Positions 52,174 through 61,394 of a stretch of DNA of 64,000 nt are shown here, piece after piece. The notes beneath the pieces were generated by a model. The model had not been told where the DNA came from and searched no databases. It saw only the letters and a list, made by a program, of their open reading frames with translations. The number at the start of each line of letters is the position of its first letter. The stretch's first letter is position 1. Source of the stretch: Streptomyces europaeiscabiei (GTDB lineage: Bacteria; Actinomycetota; Actinomycetes; Streptomycetales; Streptomycetaceae); assembly GCF_036346855.1 (NCBI RefSeq), contig NZ_CP107841.1:8312001-8376000 (forward strand). The letters are read 5' to 3'. The position numbers and the translations under genes were made by a program.

Positions 52174-53253
52174 CTACACATCACTGCCACCGATGGGCGC
52201 CGGACGTCCCTGGGCCGGAACGCGGGCGTGTCGGAGCGGTGCTCCGGCCTGGTGGAGACTGGCGAGGGCCAGCCGGTAGGAGGTGAGCAGCCCGGTCTCC
52301 ACGTAGTCCAGACCCAGTTCCTGGCAGTAGCGCCGCACGATGGTCCGGGCCTTGCGCAGGTTGGGGCTGGGCATGCTGGGGAACAGGTGGTGCTCGATCT
52401 GATGGTTCAGCCCGCCCAGCGCGATGTCGGTCAGCCTGCCGCCGCGTACGTTGCGTGAGGTGAGCACTTGGCGACGGAGGAAGTCCGGGCGGTCCTCGCC
52501 CGTCAGGATCGGCATGCCCTTGTGGTTGGGTGCGAAGAGGGAGCCGAGGTAGACGCCGAACAGGCACTGGTGGACGGCGAGGAAGGCGATCGCCAGGCCG
52601 GGCGGCAGCAGCCAGAGCAGGGCGGTCAGGTAGAGCGCGAAGTGCGCGAACAGCAGGGTGCCGTCGAGCCTTCGGTGCTTGAGCGAGGGATTGGCCAGCG
52701 CCATCACGCTCGACACGTGCAGGTTGAAGCCCTCCAGTGTGAGGAGCGGAAAGAACAGGAATGCCTGCCAGCGGCCGATCAGACGGGGGAGCCCTTTGGC
52801 GGCCCGGGCCTGCTCCTGGGACCAGACCAGCAGGTTGGGGTCGAGGTCGGGGTCGAGTTCCTCATGGTTGGGGTTGGCGTGGTGGCGGGTGTGCTTGTCC
52901 TGCCACCACCCGTAGCCCATCCCGATACCGGCGCCGGCGATCCGTCCGGACACCTCGCTGGCCCGGCGTCGCCGGAACACCTGACGGTGGGCCGCGTCAT
53001 GGGCGAGCAGGGCGACCTGCCCGAAGACCACGGCCAGGAAGGCGGCGGCCGCCAGGGTCCACCAACTGTCGCCGACGAGTGCGACGGCGGCCCACCCACT
53101 GACGTAGAGCCCGGCCACCCCTGTGATCCGCAGTGCGTAGTAGCCGGGACGGCGTCCCAACAGGCCGGCATCAGCGATCTTTCTCGACAATCGGGCGAAG
53201 TCACTGCCGGACGTCTGCGAGGGCGGGGGACGGACTGGCGAATTTCTGCTCAT
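52174..53253 (-). CDS. Membrane fatty acid desaturase
   Basis: A 359-residue membrane desaturase. The three histidine boxes are HDAAH, HTRHH and, near the end, HQIEHH. The Q in the third box marks the front-end (delta-6-like) acyl-lipid desaturase type. Four or five membrane segments are present. There is no fused cytochrome b5 domain. ATG 53253 lies downstream of GGAGAG. It may adjust membrane fluidity, which suits the neighbouring envelope-stress genes. Confidence 0.92.
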   Translation of the reverse strand: MSRNSPVRPPPSQTSGSDFARLSRKIADAGLLGRRPGYYALRITGVAGLYVSGWAAVALVGDSWWTLAAAAFLAVVFGQVALLAHDAAHRQVFRRRRASEVSGRIAGAGIGMGYGWWQDKHTRHHANPNHEELDPDLDPNLLVWSQEQARAAKGLPRLIGRWQAFLFFPLLTLEGFNLHVSSVMALANPSLKHRRLDGTLLFAHFALYLTALLWLLPPGLAIAFLAVHQCLFGVYLGSLFAPNHKGMPILTGEDRPDFLRRQVLTSRNVRGGRLTDIALGGLNHQIEHHLFPSMPSPNLRKARTIVRRYCQELGLDYVETGLLTSYRLALASLHQAGAPLRHARVPAQGRPAPIGGSDV

Positions 53254-53773
53254 GACGATGAAACTCTCTCCGAAGGAGGCAGTGGCTCGGCGTCGCCTTG
53301 AGAGCCGCTGAGACCGGGCCGCAGCCGGGTATGCGCTGCCTCCACCGGGGAAGCGCATCGCGCGACCGCGGAGCGAGGACGACGTCTGCTTCGTCGACCA
53401 GAGGCCGCGCAGACCTCCTGTCGGGCTGCGAGTTCCCTGCCGGGCAGGTCTCACACCGTGACAGGGCAGGGCTTCTGGAGCGATCCGCGCGCTTTCATGG
53501 CAGAACGACACCGGCCGGGTCCGTGCGGTCCGCACGGACCGGTACAGGTCCGTGCGAGTCCTCTCCCAGCCGACGGACCGGAGTCGAGGCCGTTCGGGCC
53601 GTTCGTCGTCGAGGACACCGCCGCCTGGCACCGGCGGCCGTTGCGGCCCGGCCGGCCAGGGCGCTTCTGATGGCTCTTGGCCGGAGACCATCCGGCCGAT
53701 CGGCGCCGCCCGAGGTGACTCGTGAGGCGCCGGCCGCCTCACCGGACTCGTCCGTGACCGCTCACCGAACGGT
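53254..53773. other. About 520 bp without a supported gene
   Basis: The stretch must contain the desaturase promoter (minus strand) but I cannot place it. The plus-strand frame 53458-53670 (70 codons) has no ribosome-binding site and no familiar sequence. Confidence 0.45.
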
Positions 53774-54574
53774 TCAAGAGCTGTCGGAAACGGCCTGGGT
53801 CGCGGTTTCCGTGATGAGGACGGCGACGGTGACCGGGCCCGCGGTGCCGGTGGTGGCTGCGGCGCCTACGGCCTCCCGGACGGCGCGGGCGACTTCCCGC
53901 GGATGGTGTCCGGCGGCGACCGCGAACTGGATCTCGACGTGCCGGCCGGGCGGATCGTCATGGTCCTCCATCCTGACCGGGCGGCTTCCCAGCGCGGCGG
54001 TGAGGCGGGCGACGCCCGGAACGCCCGCTGCGACGTCCGCGAGCTCTCCGACGAGCCCCTGCATGGACCCTGCTCCGGTCGCCGGGGGTGAGCTTCGCGC
54101 GGCTGCGGACGCGGCTGCGGCTTCCGACGCAGGCCTCATGGGCCTCGCCGCGGTCCGCGACTTCGCACCTGTCTCAGGGCCCTCATGAAGATCCGTCACC
54201 CGCAGGTCAGCCGTCACGGTGGCCAGGCCGAGCCGTTCGGCGGCCGTGTGGAGCAGTGTGCTCCTCAACTGGTCGGCGGTCTCGGGCAGCGGCTGCCCGA
54301 GGGGCGCCGTGAAGGCGGCTTCGATCCTGAGCGGGCCGGGCGGCAGCGCGCTGACCGGCGGAGGGACGGCCGGCTCGGACACGGGCTCGTGCGGTGCCGA
54401 ACCGATGCGCAGGGTCCCCAGCCGGACGCCGGGAATCCCTGCGGCCGCGTGCCCGAGGGCCCGGACGGCCGCTTGCTCGGTGATCCATGTCCCGTCGTCG
54501 GGGCCACCGAGCGGGAGCAGTCTGCCCAGGCCGAGCCGGTGCCGTACTGCCTGCGTCCACGCCTCGGTCGTCAC
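53774..54574 (-). CDS. Asp23-neighbour protein (so-called nucleopolyhedrovirus P10 family)
   Basis: A 266-residue protein beginning VTTEAWTQAVRHRLGLGRLLPLGGPDDGTWITEQAAV. It has two segments resembling Asp23-like alpha/beta units (GHAAAGIPGVRLGTLRIG; DVAAGVPGVARLTAALG with HVEIQFAVAAGHHPREVARAVREAV). Streptomyces genomes often label this family after a viral protein, but no real relation is implied. GTG 54574 follows GAGGGTGAGAGG. It is divergent from the asp23 operon and likely co-regulated with it. Confidence 0.72.
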   Translation of the reverse strand: MTTEAWTQAVRHRLGLGRLLPLGGPDDGTWITEQAAVRALGHAAAGIPGVRLGTLRIGSAPHEPVSEPAVPPPVSALPPGPLRIEAAFTAPLGQPLPETADQLRSTLLHTAAERLGLATVTADLRVTDLHEGPETGAKSRTAARPMRPASEAAAASAAARSSPPATGAGSMQGLVGELADVAAGVPGVARLTAALGSRPVRMEDHDDPPGRHVEIQFAVAAGHHPREVARAVREAVGAAATTGTAGPVTVAVLITETATQAVSDSS

Positions 54575-54663
54575 CGTCCTCTCACCCTCCTTCTTCCGTG
54601 GGATGAGCGGGGCAGGGGCGCTCAGGTCGCTCGTCCGACCACTCCACCTCGCGATCCGCAATC

Positions 54664-54692
54664 CTGTCAAAAGGTACTAAAACGACTATACT
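54664..54692 (+). promoter_or_regulatory. Candidate promoter of the Asp23 operon
   Basis: CTGTCA (54664-54669) and TATACT (54687-54692) are separated by 17 bp and fit -35/-10 elements of the main sigma factor class. They lie 46 bp before the ATG at 54738 in the most AT-rich stretch of this area, shared with the divergent gene at 54574. Confidence 0.6.
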
Positions 54693-54737
54693 TTCACTGG
54701 TGAGTGCTGTGTGAGCCTCAGAGGGAGGAATGTCCCG

Positions 54738-55172
54738 ATGACTGAGAACACCGGCGTAAGGGGCGGCGGCGCGCCCGGCTCTCGTGGCCGGACGTCCATC
54801 GCCGATGTGGTGGTGGAGAAGATCGCCGGAATGGCGGCACGGGACGTGCTCGGCGTCCATGCCCTGGGCAGCGGATTCGCGCGCTCGATGGGATCCATGC
54901 GGGAGCGGATGCCCGGCGCCGGTAGTGGCAAATCCGTCACGCGCGGGGTGGGCGTCGAGGTCGGAGAGCTTCAGGCGGCCATCGATCTGGAGATTGTCGT
55001 CGACTACGGCGTCTCGATCACGGACGTGGCCGGTGAGGTGCGGGAGAACGTGATCTCCGCGGTGGAGCGGATGGCGGGTCGGGAAGTCGTGGAAGTCAAC
55101 ATCACGGTCAGCGATGTGAAGCTGCCCGACGACGAGGAGGACGAAGGGGTGGAGCGGCAGCGGATCCAGTAG
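54738..55172 (+). CDS. Asp23/Gls24 family envelope stress protein
   Basis: A 144-residue Asp23 protein: SIADVVVEKIAGMAARDVLGVHALGSG at the start, then VGVEVGELQAAIDLEIVVDYGVSITDVAGEVRENVISAVERMAGREVVEVNITVSDVKLPDD, with an acidic tail. In Firmicutes Asp23 lines the membrane through AmaP. ATG 54738 follows GGGAGGAA; GTG 54711 would add nine residues. It leads an operon of five genes, including AmaP at 56568. Confidence 0.93.
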   Translation: MTENTGVRGGGAPGSRGRTSIADVVVEKIAGMAARDVLGVHALGSGFARSMGSMRERMPGAGSGKSVTRGVGVEVGELQAAIDLEIVVDYGVSITDVAGEVRENVISAVERMAGREVVEVNITVSDVKLPDDEEDEGVERQRIQ

Positions 55173-55209
55173 TCGGGTCGGAGCAGCCCGCTGAGCGAAG
55201 GAGCGCGTG

Positions 55210-55437
55210 ATGAGCAGGGCCGTGGTGGGCTTGACAGCCGGAATGGCACTGGGTTTCGCCGCGTATTTCGGTGACTTCTGGGCTTTCTTGCTGGTACTGG
55301 TGCTGGGCGTCGTCGGTCTCGTGATCGGGCGGCTCTTGGAAGGTGATCTCGAACCGGGCGACTTCGTCCGCCGCCGGGACCGACAGGAGCGGATCCGCGA
55401 TGATCGGCGAGGGGCTCGGGGAGACTGGCGGCAGTGA
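55210..55437 (+). CDS. DUF2273-like small membrane protein
   Basis: A 75-residue protein with two membrane segments (VVGLTAGMALGFAAYFGDFWAFLLVLVLGVVGLVIGRLL) and a basic, Arg/Asp-rich tail. DUF2273 proteins accompany Asp23 and AmaP. GTG 55207 and ATG 55210 are adjacent start candidates behind AAGGAG. Its stop overlaps the next start (GTGA, 55434-55437). Confidence 0.85.
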   Translation: MSRAVVGLTAGMALGFAAYFGDFWAFLLVLVLGVVGLVIGRLLEGDLEPGDFVRRRDRQERIRDDRRGARGDWRQ

Positions 55438-55880
55438 CCGGTGAAACGGATCGGCGTCCGGGCATCCCCCGCGGGGAGCGCGGCGCGATCACCGTCGCCG
55501 ACCGGGCCGTGGCGAAGATCGCTTCCCGGGTGGCGCGCGAGGCGCTGAGCCGGTTCACCGAGTCGACCGGCCACGTACCACCGGGACGCCGGACACCGCG
55601 CGTGACCACATCCGTGCGGCGGGCACCGGAGCGGAACACCGCAGGACCGGATGCCGAATCCGCCGCCGGACGGCAGGCGGTGCTCGGCGAGGCATGGATG
55701 CGCATCACCGTCGAACTCGGCTACCCGTCGGACATCGGGGCGCAGTGCGCCGCAGTGCACCGGGAAGTCACCGAACGACTCAGGACCTGGGCCGGCATGG
55801 AGGTGTACGACCTCGTGGTGTCGGTCGAGAGGCTGCACTCGGTGCACGCGCGGCACACGGACCAGGAGAGGGTGAGATGA
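55434..55880 (+). CDS. Asp23-like protein (second copy)
   Basis: A 148-residue protein. The N-terminal part GAITVADRAVAKIASRVAREAL and the later ITVELGYPSDIGAQCAAVHREVTERLRTWAGMEVYDLVVSVERLH correspond to the two halves of an Asp23 fold, separated by a basic insertion. GTG 55434 overlaps the previous stop, and its own stop overlaps the next ATG, so it is translationally coupled on both sides. Confidence 0.85.
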   Translation: MTGETDRRPGIPRGERGAITVADRAVAKIASRVAREALSRFTESTGHVPPGRRTPRVTTSVRRAPERNTAGPDAESAAGRQAVLGEAWMRITVELGYPSDIGAQCAAVHREVTERLRTWAGMEVYDLVVSVERLHSVHARHTDQERVR

Positions 55881-56566
55881 GCGCGAACACGACGCGGCAG
55901 CCGACCGGCGACAGCGCCCCTCCCCCCGATTCCGGACCGGCAGCGCCGTCCGCCGACGGCACCCCGGGGGCGGGCGCGGGTGCGACGACGGCGAGGGACG
56001 AATCAGGCCGGTCGGAGCGCCGCTCCTGGTCGGCGCGGCGGATTCCCGCGGCCTTGGTGGCCCTGCTGTCCGCCGCTGCCACGGGACTGCTCCTGTACGA
56101 CGTGATCGCGGTGCGGGCAGGCCGTACCGCGATGGGCTGGAGGAGGCGGCTCGCCGAGGAACTGGCCACACGGCCACTGGACGACACCTGGATGATCGTC
56201 GGGGCCGCAGTGGCGATGGTCCTCGGCCTGTGGCTTTTCCTGCTGGCGGTGACGCCGGGTCTGCGCAGGCTGCTGCCCATGCGCCGGCCCACCGGTATCC
56301 CCGGGACGGAGGAGGTCCGGGCCGGGCTCGACCGCCGCGCGGCCGCCCTGGTTCTGCGCGACCGGGCCGTGCGGGTGCCCGGTGTCCGGTCGGCACAGGT
56401 CGCTGTCGGCCGCCGGAAGGTCAAAGCCCGGGCACGGGCCCATTTCCGCGATCTGGAGGAGGTCCACGCGGACCTGGACGCCTCGCTGGGGGAAGCCCTT
56501 ACGTCCCTGGGTCTCGCCCGGCGACCCAAGCTGACCGTGCACGTCCGGCGCCCGAAGAAGGGCTGA
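55877..56566 (+). CDS. Membrane protein of the Asp23 operon (DUF6286-like)
   Basis: A 229-residue protein with a disordered Pro/Gly/Ala N-terminus (about 50 residues), two membrane helices (AALVALLSAAATGLLLYDVIAV; MIVGAAVAMVLGLWLFLLAVTPGL), and a C-terminal alpha/beta domain (GLDRRAAALVLRDRAVRVPGVRSAQVAVGRRKVKARARAHF) like that of AmaP. It overlaps the previous gene by 4 bp and probably anchors or organises the Asp23 proteins. Confidence 0.82.
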   Translation: MSANTTRQPTGDSAPPPDSGPAAPSADGTPGAGAGATTARDESGRSERRSWSARRIPAALVALLSAAATGLLLYDVIAVRAGRTAMGWRRRLAEELATRPLDDTWMIVGAAVAMVLGLWLFLLAVTPGLRRLLPMRRPTGIPGTEEVRAGLDRRAAALVLRDRAVRVPGVRSAQVAVGRRKVKARARAHFRDLEEVHADLDASLGEALTSLGLARRPKLTVHVRRPKKG

Positions 56567-56567
56567 G

Positions 56568-57170
56568 GTGATCCTGATGCTCAAGACGGTGAACCGGGTG
56601 CTGCTGGGGCTTCTCGGCCTTGGACTGTTCGCCCTGGGCGGCGGCGTACTGCTGGGCGGGCTGGATCTGCAACGCCACTGGGATTTCGGCATGCCGGGCT
56701 GGTGGCCCTTCCTGGGGCCGGACGATGTGGTGCTGGGCGTCGAGGGACGCACCCGGTGGCGGGAAGAGGGCTGGTGGTGGCCGACCGTCATCGCGGTGCT
56801 CGCGGTGCTGCTGGCCCTGCTGCTGTGGTGGCTCCTCGCGCAACGCAGACACCACCTGGGCCAGGTCCTCGTCCACGGCGAAGACGGCGTGGCGGCCCGG
56901 CTCAACGGCCGCACGCTGGAGGATGCCATCGAGGAAGAGGCGCAAGCCCTGGACGGGATCGCGCGGGCTCATGTCCGGCTGACGGGCCGACGTACCGCTC
57001 CCACCGCACGCGTACGGCTGCTGCTGGAGCCTCACGCCGATCCGGCGCGGAGTCTGGGGCGGCTGAGCCGGGAAACGCTCGCACACGCACGAGACTCGGC
57101 CGGCCTGGACCGCCTCCCGTCGAAGGTCCGACTCCGGGAAGTCCGCCACCGCGCCCAACGCGCCGCCTGA
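56568..57170 (+). CDS. amaP: Alkaline shock response membrane anchor protein AmaP
   Basis: A protein of about 200 residues. Two membrane segments (VLLGLLGLGLFALGGGVLLGGL; WWWPTVIAVLAVLLALLLWWLLA) flank a Trp-rich loop and are followed by a C-terminal domain with EDAIEEEAQALDGIARAHVRLTGRR, the AmaP signature region. Start GTG 56568 or ATG 56577. It closes the operon of Asp23, DUF2273-like, Asp23-like, DUF6286-like and AmaP. Confidence 0.87.
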   Translation: MILMLKTVNRVLLGLLGLGLFALGGGVLLGGLDLQRHWDFGMPGWWPFLGPDDVVLGVEGRTRWREEGWWWPTVIAVLAVLLALLLWWLLAQRRHHLGQVLVHGEDGVAARLNGRTLEDAIEEEAQALDGIARAHVRLTGRRTAPTARVRLLLEPHADPARSLGRLSRETLAHARDSAGLDRLPSKVRLREVRHRAQRAA

Positions 57171-57529
57171 GACCCCCGGACCGAAGCCCCACAGGGGTAC
57201 CGGCTGCGGGGCGTCCGGATCCCGGAACCCGAACGTCCTGGCATGCAGAAGATCAAACGAACCGCACGCCGCCCGGTGGCGCACCCGCTTCGCCGTCGGC
57301 GGGTTCGAAGGCACCGGCCTCGGTTGTCGTCGGCATCATCCTGAAAGCCCCGGGGCCGGTGGGCCCGCCCTCGGCGGACGCGGCAGCCACAGGCAGCGGC
57401 CCTTGTGCGCCCGCGCCGTCGCCCACCACTCTTCGGTCGACGCGAGATCGAGCACGGGCACAGCGTGTCCCGCCATAGCCGGGAGACCACGCGGATCCCG
57501 CACGGTTCCTTCCCAGGAGGCATCCCGTC
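57171..57529. other. About 360 bp without a gene, ending in a ribosome-binding site
   Basis: No gene or repeat is supported. AGGAGG (57515-57520) near its end serves the small gene at 57530. A possible hairpin around 57345-57370 (CCCCGGGGCCGGTGGGCCCG) might end the amaP operon. Confidence 0.45.
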
Positions 57530-57700
57530 ATGATCGTTTTCCTGATCCTGGCCATCGCCGGAATCGCTCTGGTCGTCATCGGCGCGGCCGTCGACGGCCT
57601 GCTCCACCTGATGTCCGTCGGCGTACTGCTTCTCATCGCGGATCTGCTCTACCTGGCGGCCCGCTCCTTCTGGCGCTCCCCCCGGCGCCCAGCCCGCTGA
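57530..57700 (+). CDS. 56-residue two-helix membrane protein
   Basis: MIVFLILAIAGIALVVIGAA forms a first membrane helix, a short loop with DGLLHLMS follows, then VGVLLLIADLLYLAARSFW and a basic tail RSPRRPAR. ATG 57530 lies 9 bp after a perfect AGGAGG. Codon use is typical of the genome. The function is unknown; the position after the envelope-stress operon suggests a membrane-stress role. Confidence 0.75.
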   Translation: MIVFLILAIAGIALVVIGAAVDGLLHLMSVGVLLLIADLLYLAARSFWRSPRRPAR

Positions 57701-58107
57701 CCGGCTCCCGAATGCCCCGGACCCGTCCGGGCCCGATCCGTTCCACACGTCACCGGCAGGCCCTGAGCGGTTCGACGACCACCGAGGCCTGCCCGCCCAC
57801 GGCTACCGATTCCTCAGCCTGACGGCCAGGACACGTCCCATCCGCCGCCGGCTCCCGCACTCGGGAGATCGCCGCGCGCCTGTCCGCCCGACCGCCGTCC
57901 CATCGGGATCCCGCCGCCTCGGTTCGGTACACCGTGACGGCCCCGCCCCCGATTCCGCCATCGGTTCGGCACCACGAGGGAGTGCTTCCCGAGCCGGAGA
58001 CGTAGCACGCTCGACCGGAGGCCGACGCCTGCGGCATGTGCGACCTCGGGTACGAAACCCCAGGTCGGAGGCAGGCTTCAGCGAGGGGGCGGGTGCATTG
58101 TTGCGGC
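57701..58107. other. Convergent gap of about 400 bp
   Basis: No gene, repeat or clear terminator is seen. Short GC-rich inverted segments are abundant, as anywhere at this composition. Confidence 0.45.
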
Positions 58108-59349
58108 TCAGTCGAGGATGGTGAGGTGATCGGCGTCGCCCCCTCGCCACTCGACGAGGAAGATGGTCGCGTCGTCGGTCGTGGCGCCGCCGCGTTCGTG
58201 TTTCAGGGCGTGGGAGAGCGCTCGCACCACCGCCCGTACCTCCGCGCGCTCGCGGAGGATCCGGTTGGTCCACTCGATGAGCTGCTCCTCGCCGAACTGG
58301 TCCCCGCCGGCCTGGTGCTCCTCGATCAGGCCGTCGGTGAAGCACAGCAACCGGTCGCCGGGCCGCAGCATCCGCTCGCTGACCACCGGCTCCTCACCGC
58401 CGAAGCCGACCGGCAACGTGGTCGGGCTCTCCAGCCGGTCCACCACGGCGCGGTCCCGGATCAGGAGCGGGGCCGGGTGACCTGCGTTGACCCACTGCAG
58501 CCGGCCTGTGGTGATGTTCAGAATCATCATCTGCGCGGTGACGAAGTGGTCGGGGCCGAACTGCTCATCGATGGCCCTGTCCATGAACGCGTACACCTGG
58601 GACAGATCGGTGTGGGCCCGTCGCGTGTGGCGATAGGCGCCGATGGCCACCGTCGCCATCGTCGCCGCGTCCAGCCCGTGGCCCATCGCGTCGATCATGG
58701 CCACGTGCAGGATGTCACCGTTGAGGGCGTAGTCGAAGCTGTCGCCGGCCACGTCGTAGGCGGGCTCCAGGATTCCGGCCACCTCGACCTGCGGAACAGT
58801 CATCGACAGCGGAGGCAGCAGCGACCACTGGATCTCCGCGGCCACACTCATCGGGGCGCTGCGGCGGGCCTGGAAGAACTGGTCGGTGTAGGCGTCCTTG
58901 GTGACGATCATGTCCGCGACCAGACCGGCGAGTCTGCGGAGCAGTCGCCGGTCGTCGTCATCGACGCTGTCCAGGGTGACGGCCATCACCCCGATCTGGT
59001 CGCTTCCGTCCAGCAGCGGCAGATACATCCGCACACTGCCGTCCTTCGGCACCTCCACCGTTCTGCGGCCCAGGAACGCCTCGCCGGCGGGGGAGCCCTC
59101 GACCGGCTCGGGGCCGCCGACCCTCAGCCTCCTTCCCGGCAGCGGCACCAGCAGCACCTGCTCGTAGTCCTGCAGGAGGATGGAGACCTCCCGCCCCCCG
59201 ACCCTGGCCACCTCTTCCGCGACGAGCGGGGCGATCAACTCCGGCGGCATCTCGTGGGCCCGGTCCAGCAGTACGCCCAGCAGCCGTTCGCCGAACCCCT
59301 CCGAGCGGTCCACCCCGACCCTGTCCGTCCTACCTCCGCCGTCCGTCAT
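58108..59349 (-). CDS. GAF-PPM (SpoIIE-type) phosphatase
   Basis: A 413-residue protein. The N-terminal GAF-like part (about 25-165) has RMYLPLLDGSDQIGVMAVTLDSVDDDD, and the C-terminal phosphatase (about 175-400) has LLPPLSMTVPQVEVAGILEPAYDVAGDSFDY, IDAMGHGLDAATMATVAI, CFTDGLIEEH and TTDDATIFLVEW. The metal-binding Asp residues of PPM enzymes are all present. It should dephosphorylate a STAS-type anti-anti-sigma factor. ATG 59349 follows GGGAAG. Confidence 0.93.
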   Translation of the reverse strand: MTDGGGRTDRVGVDRSEGFGERLLGVLLDRAHEMPPELIAPLVAEEVARVGGREVSILLQDYEQVLLVPLPGRRLRVGGPEPVEGSPAGEAFLGRRTVEVPKDGSVRMYLPLLDGSDQIGVMAVTLDSVDDDDRRLLRRLAGLVADMIVTKDAYTDQFFQARRSAPMSVAAEIQWSLLPPLSMTVPQVEVAGILEPAYDVAGDSFDYALNGDILHVAMIDAMGHGLDAATMATVAIGAYRHTRRAHTDLSQVYAFMDRAIDEQFGPDHFVTAQMMILNITTGRLQWVNAGHPAPLLIRDRAVVDRLESPTTLPVGFGGEEPVVSERMLRPGDRLLCFTDGLIEEHQAGGDQFGEEQLIEWTNRILRERAEVRAVVRALSHALKHERGGATTDDATIFLVEWRGGDADHLTILD

Positions 59350-60860
59350 GGCTTCTGCTTCCCTTCGGCCCCTGACATGGGGAACTCAGCGGGGTGGCGC
59401 GTCCACGCGGTGTTCGCCGGGCGGCCCGGTGCCCCGGCCCACCGCAGCCGATGCGGGGCGGCGCCGGCCGGAACGACGCCGCCGGCACCGCGACGACGTA
59501 TGCGGACGTGGTGCCCCGACGCGACGCACACCCTGTCCCTCTCGGATCCACCAGCAGGCGACCGCGATCAGCGTGGGACGACGCCATCGACCGGCACAGG
59601 CTCGCATCGCCGACCGGTCGGACGAGCCGATTGCGCCATGGGCAGCATGTCGCCCCCGAGGCCGTTCACCACAAGGGGCTTGGGTCGACGGAGACAGGGG
59701 GGCCGACCGGCCGGCGGGGCGGGTCCGGGCCACCGGTCCTGATCACACGGGGCCGACGAGGGTCATGGCCGGCCGGTCGGTCGCGGTGTTCGTGACCGCT
59801 TCCGGAATGCCGGTCCTGCGCCACTTCGGGTCCACGACGTCGTGGTCGCGCCACTTCGGACATCGGGGGAACGGGTCACGCCGATCTTCGGGCGGCCGCG
59901 TCCGCCGTACGCCAACGACCCCGGCGTATCCATACACCGGGGTCGCCCTTCCGGGCCGGTCGCACGTGAGAGTGTGCCGACCCGTTTTCATGCTATGCCT
60001 GGCGCACATTTCGGGCATCCGGTGTTTCCCGGTTCGCACCCGTGCCCGTGTCGCCACAGGACGCGGCCGGGAGCCGGCCGGACACGGCAGAAGTACTGGT
60101 CCGAGAAGCTGTCATCGACCTGTCCGACACCGGCATGGCCCGGATGATCCTTACCGAGATCCACCGCCGAGGAGAGGGCCGACAGCGGAAGTGCCGTCGG
60201 GCCGGGCTACGACCACGACCTGGCTGACCTCGTTCGCGGCCACGGAGTTGACGTCGCCGAATGACCGACGGGCCCGGTGAGGGAGGGGCCGGCCCTCAAG
60301 GAGCTGTCATTCGTACGTCTCTGTACAGGGTGCGACGGAGCGGGCGCGGTGGGGGAGGGCGTCGAGTACGTCGTCGGCGGAGCCGGCAGCAGACCCATAC
60401 GGACGGGGACGCCGGCATGCCGGTCGCGGTACTCCTCGGCATCGCTGCGGGCGTCCATGTACTCGGCGGTGGGGCGTGGTGGTTCAGGTGGCTTCGGGCC
60501 GGGACCGCCTGAGCCCCCGGGCGGCTGACGTCGGGGCCGGTGGGTCACATGGGAAGCCGAGGCCCAGGAGCACCCCCCTCCTTCCGGCCCTTTCCCTCGC
60601 CCCCGACAGTTCCATCGCCGACCTGCCCGGTCTGCCCTGCACCCAGCAGCGGCAGCGCTGCATCGCCTTCGACCTCGCGACCTCCCTGGGCCGGGACACC
60701 GGCCGCGCGGCCACGAGCCTCGTCTGCGTGACGCTCGCCGGCCCGGCGGCCCTGACCACACTCCGCCGAGCGGCCCGCCGGGCCTGCTCCCGGGCCCCGG
60801 TGCGCTTCGGTGCATCCCGGACGGGGGAACCCGAACGCCACCGACCGGGCTTCCACAGGA
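59350..60860. other. 1.5-kb gene desert
   Basis: Frames are open on several strands but none gives a recognisable protein with a ribosome-binding site. The most protein-like piece is 60042-60227 (plus strand, with AEVLVREAVIDLSDTGMARMI), which could be a degraded regulator end. A 31-codon hydrophobic frame at 60418-60513 is too short to support. I see no repeats, RNA or mobile element. It may be decayed sequence. Confidence 0.5.
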
Positions 60861-61394
60861 TCAGCCCGGTGTCCGGAACACCACGATGTCGGTCTCGGAG
60901 CCGGGAAGCGGGTCAGGCTCCTGCCAGCCGAGGCGGCGGTAGAACGCGAGGGTGTCGAGTGCCTCGCTCCAGGTCAGCAGCCACGCCCGGCCGTGGGGAG
61001 CGGTGCTGGTGATGGCGGACAACAGGCGTCGTCCCAGACCTGTGCCCCGGGCCCGCGAACGGACACCCAACTCGTCGATTTCGAAGGCGCCGACCAGAAA
61101 CTCCTCCACCCGGTCCGCGCCGAGTCGACGTGTCACCTTTCCGTAGGCCCGATCGGTGGGGAACGGGGCTTGGGTGAGCCAGCCAGTGGCGAAACCGTCC
61201 ACCTCGCCGTCAGCCGATACAGCGAGAACCGCCCGGAATCCCGAGCGGCGGGCATCTTTCTCCAGACGTTCCCGGAACGCCGAGCGTGTCGCATCGGGAT
61301 CCCGCTGATGCCAGGGCGGGGCCGTGAAGATCTCGACATACGCGTCGGTGAGCTCGTCGGCCACGGTGAGGATGTCCGAGTCGAAGTACCGCAT
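60861..61394 (-). CDS. GNAT-family N-acetyltransferase
   Basis: A 177-residue acetyltransferase. The core shows FRAVLAVSADGEVDGFATGWLTQAPFP, then ELGVRSRARGTGLGRRLLSAITS, where RARGTGLG is the acetyl-CoA loop (R/Q-x-x-G-x-G), and WSEALDTLAFYRRLGWQE, the typical final helix-strand. ATG 61394 begins MRYFDSDILTVADELTDAYVEIFTAPPW. The substrate is unknown. Confidence 0.88.
   Translation of the reverse strand: MRYFDSDILTVADELTDAYVEIFTAPPWHQRDPDATRSAFRERLEKDARRSGFRAVLAVSADGEVDGFATGWLTQAPFPTDRAYGKVTRRLGADRVEEFLVGAFEIDELGVRSRARGTGLGRRLLSAITSTAPHGRAWLLTWSEALDTLAFYRRLGWQEPDPLPGSETDIVVFRTPG

Noticed and set aside
53774..54574. A viral (nucleopolyhedrovirus P10) origin for this gene.
   Set aside because: The label is a historical database name; sequence and neighbours point to an Asp23-related bacterial protein.
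60042..60227. A 61-codon frame as a real gene.
   Set aside because: No ribosome-binding site or recognised family, and the end turns into Arg-rich low-complexity sequence.
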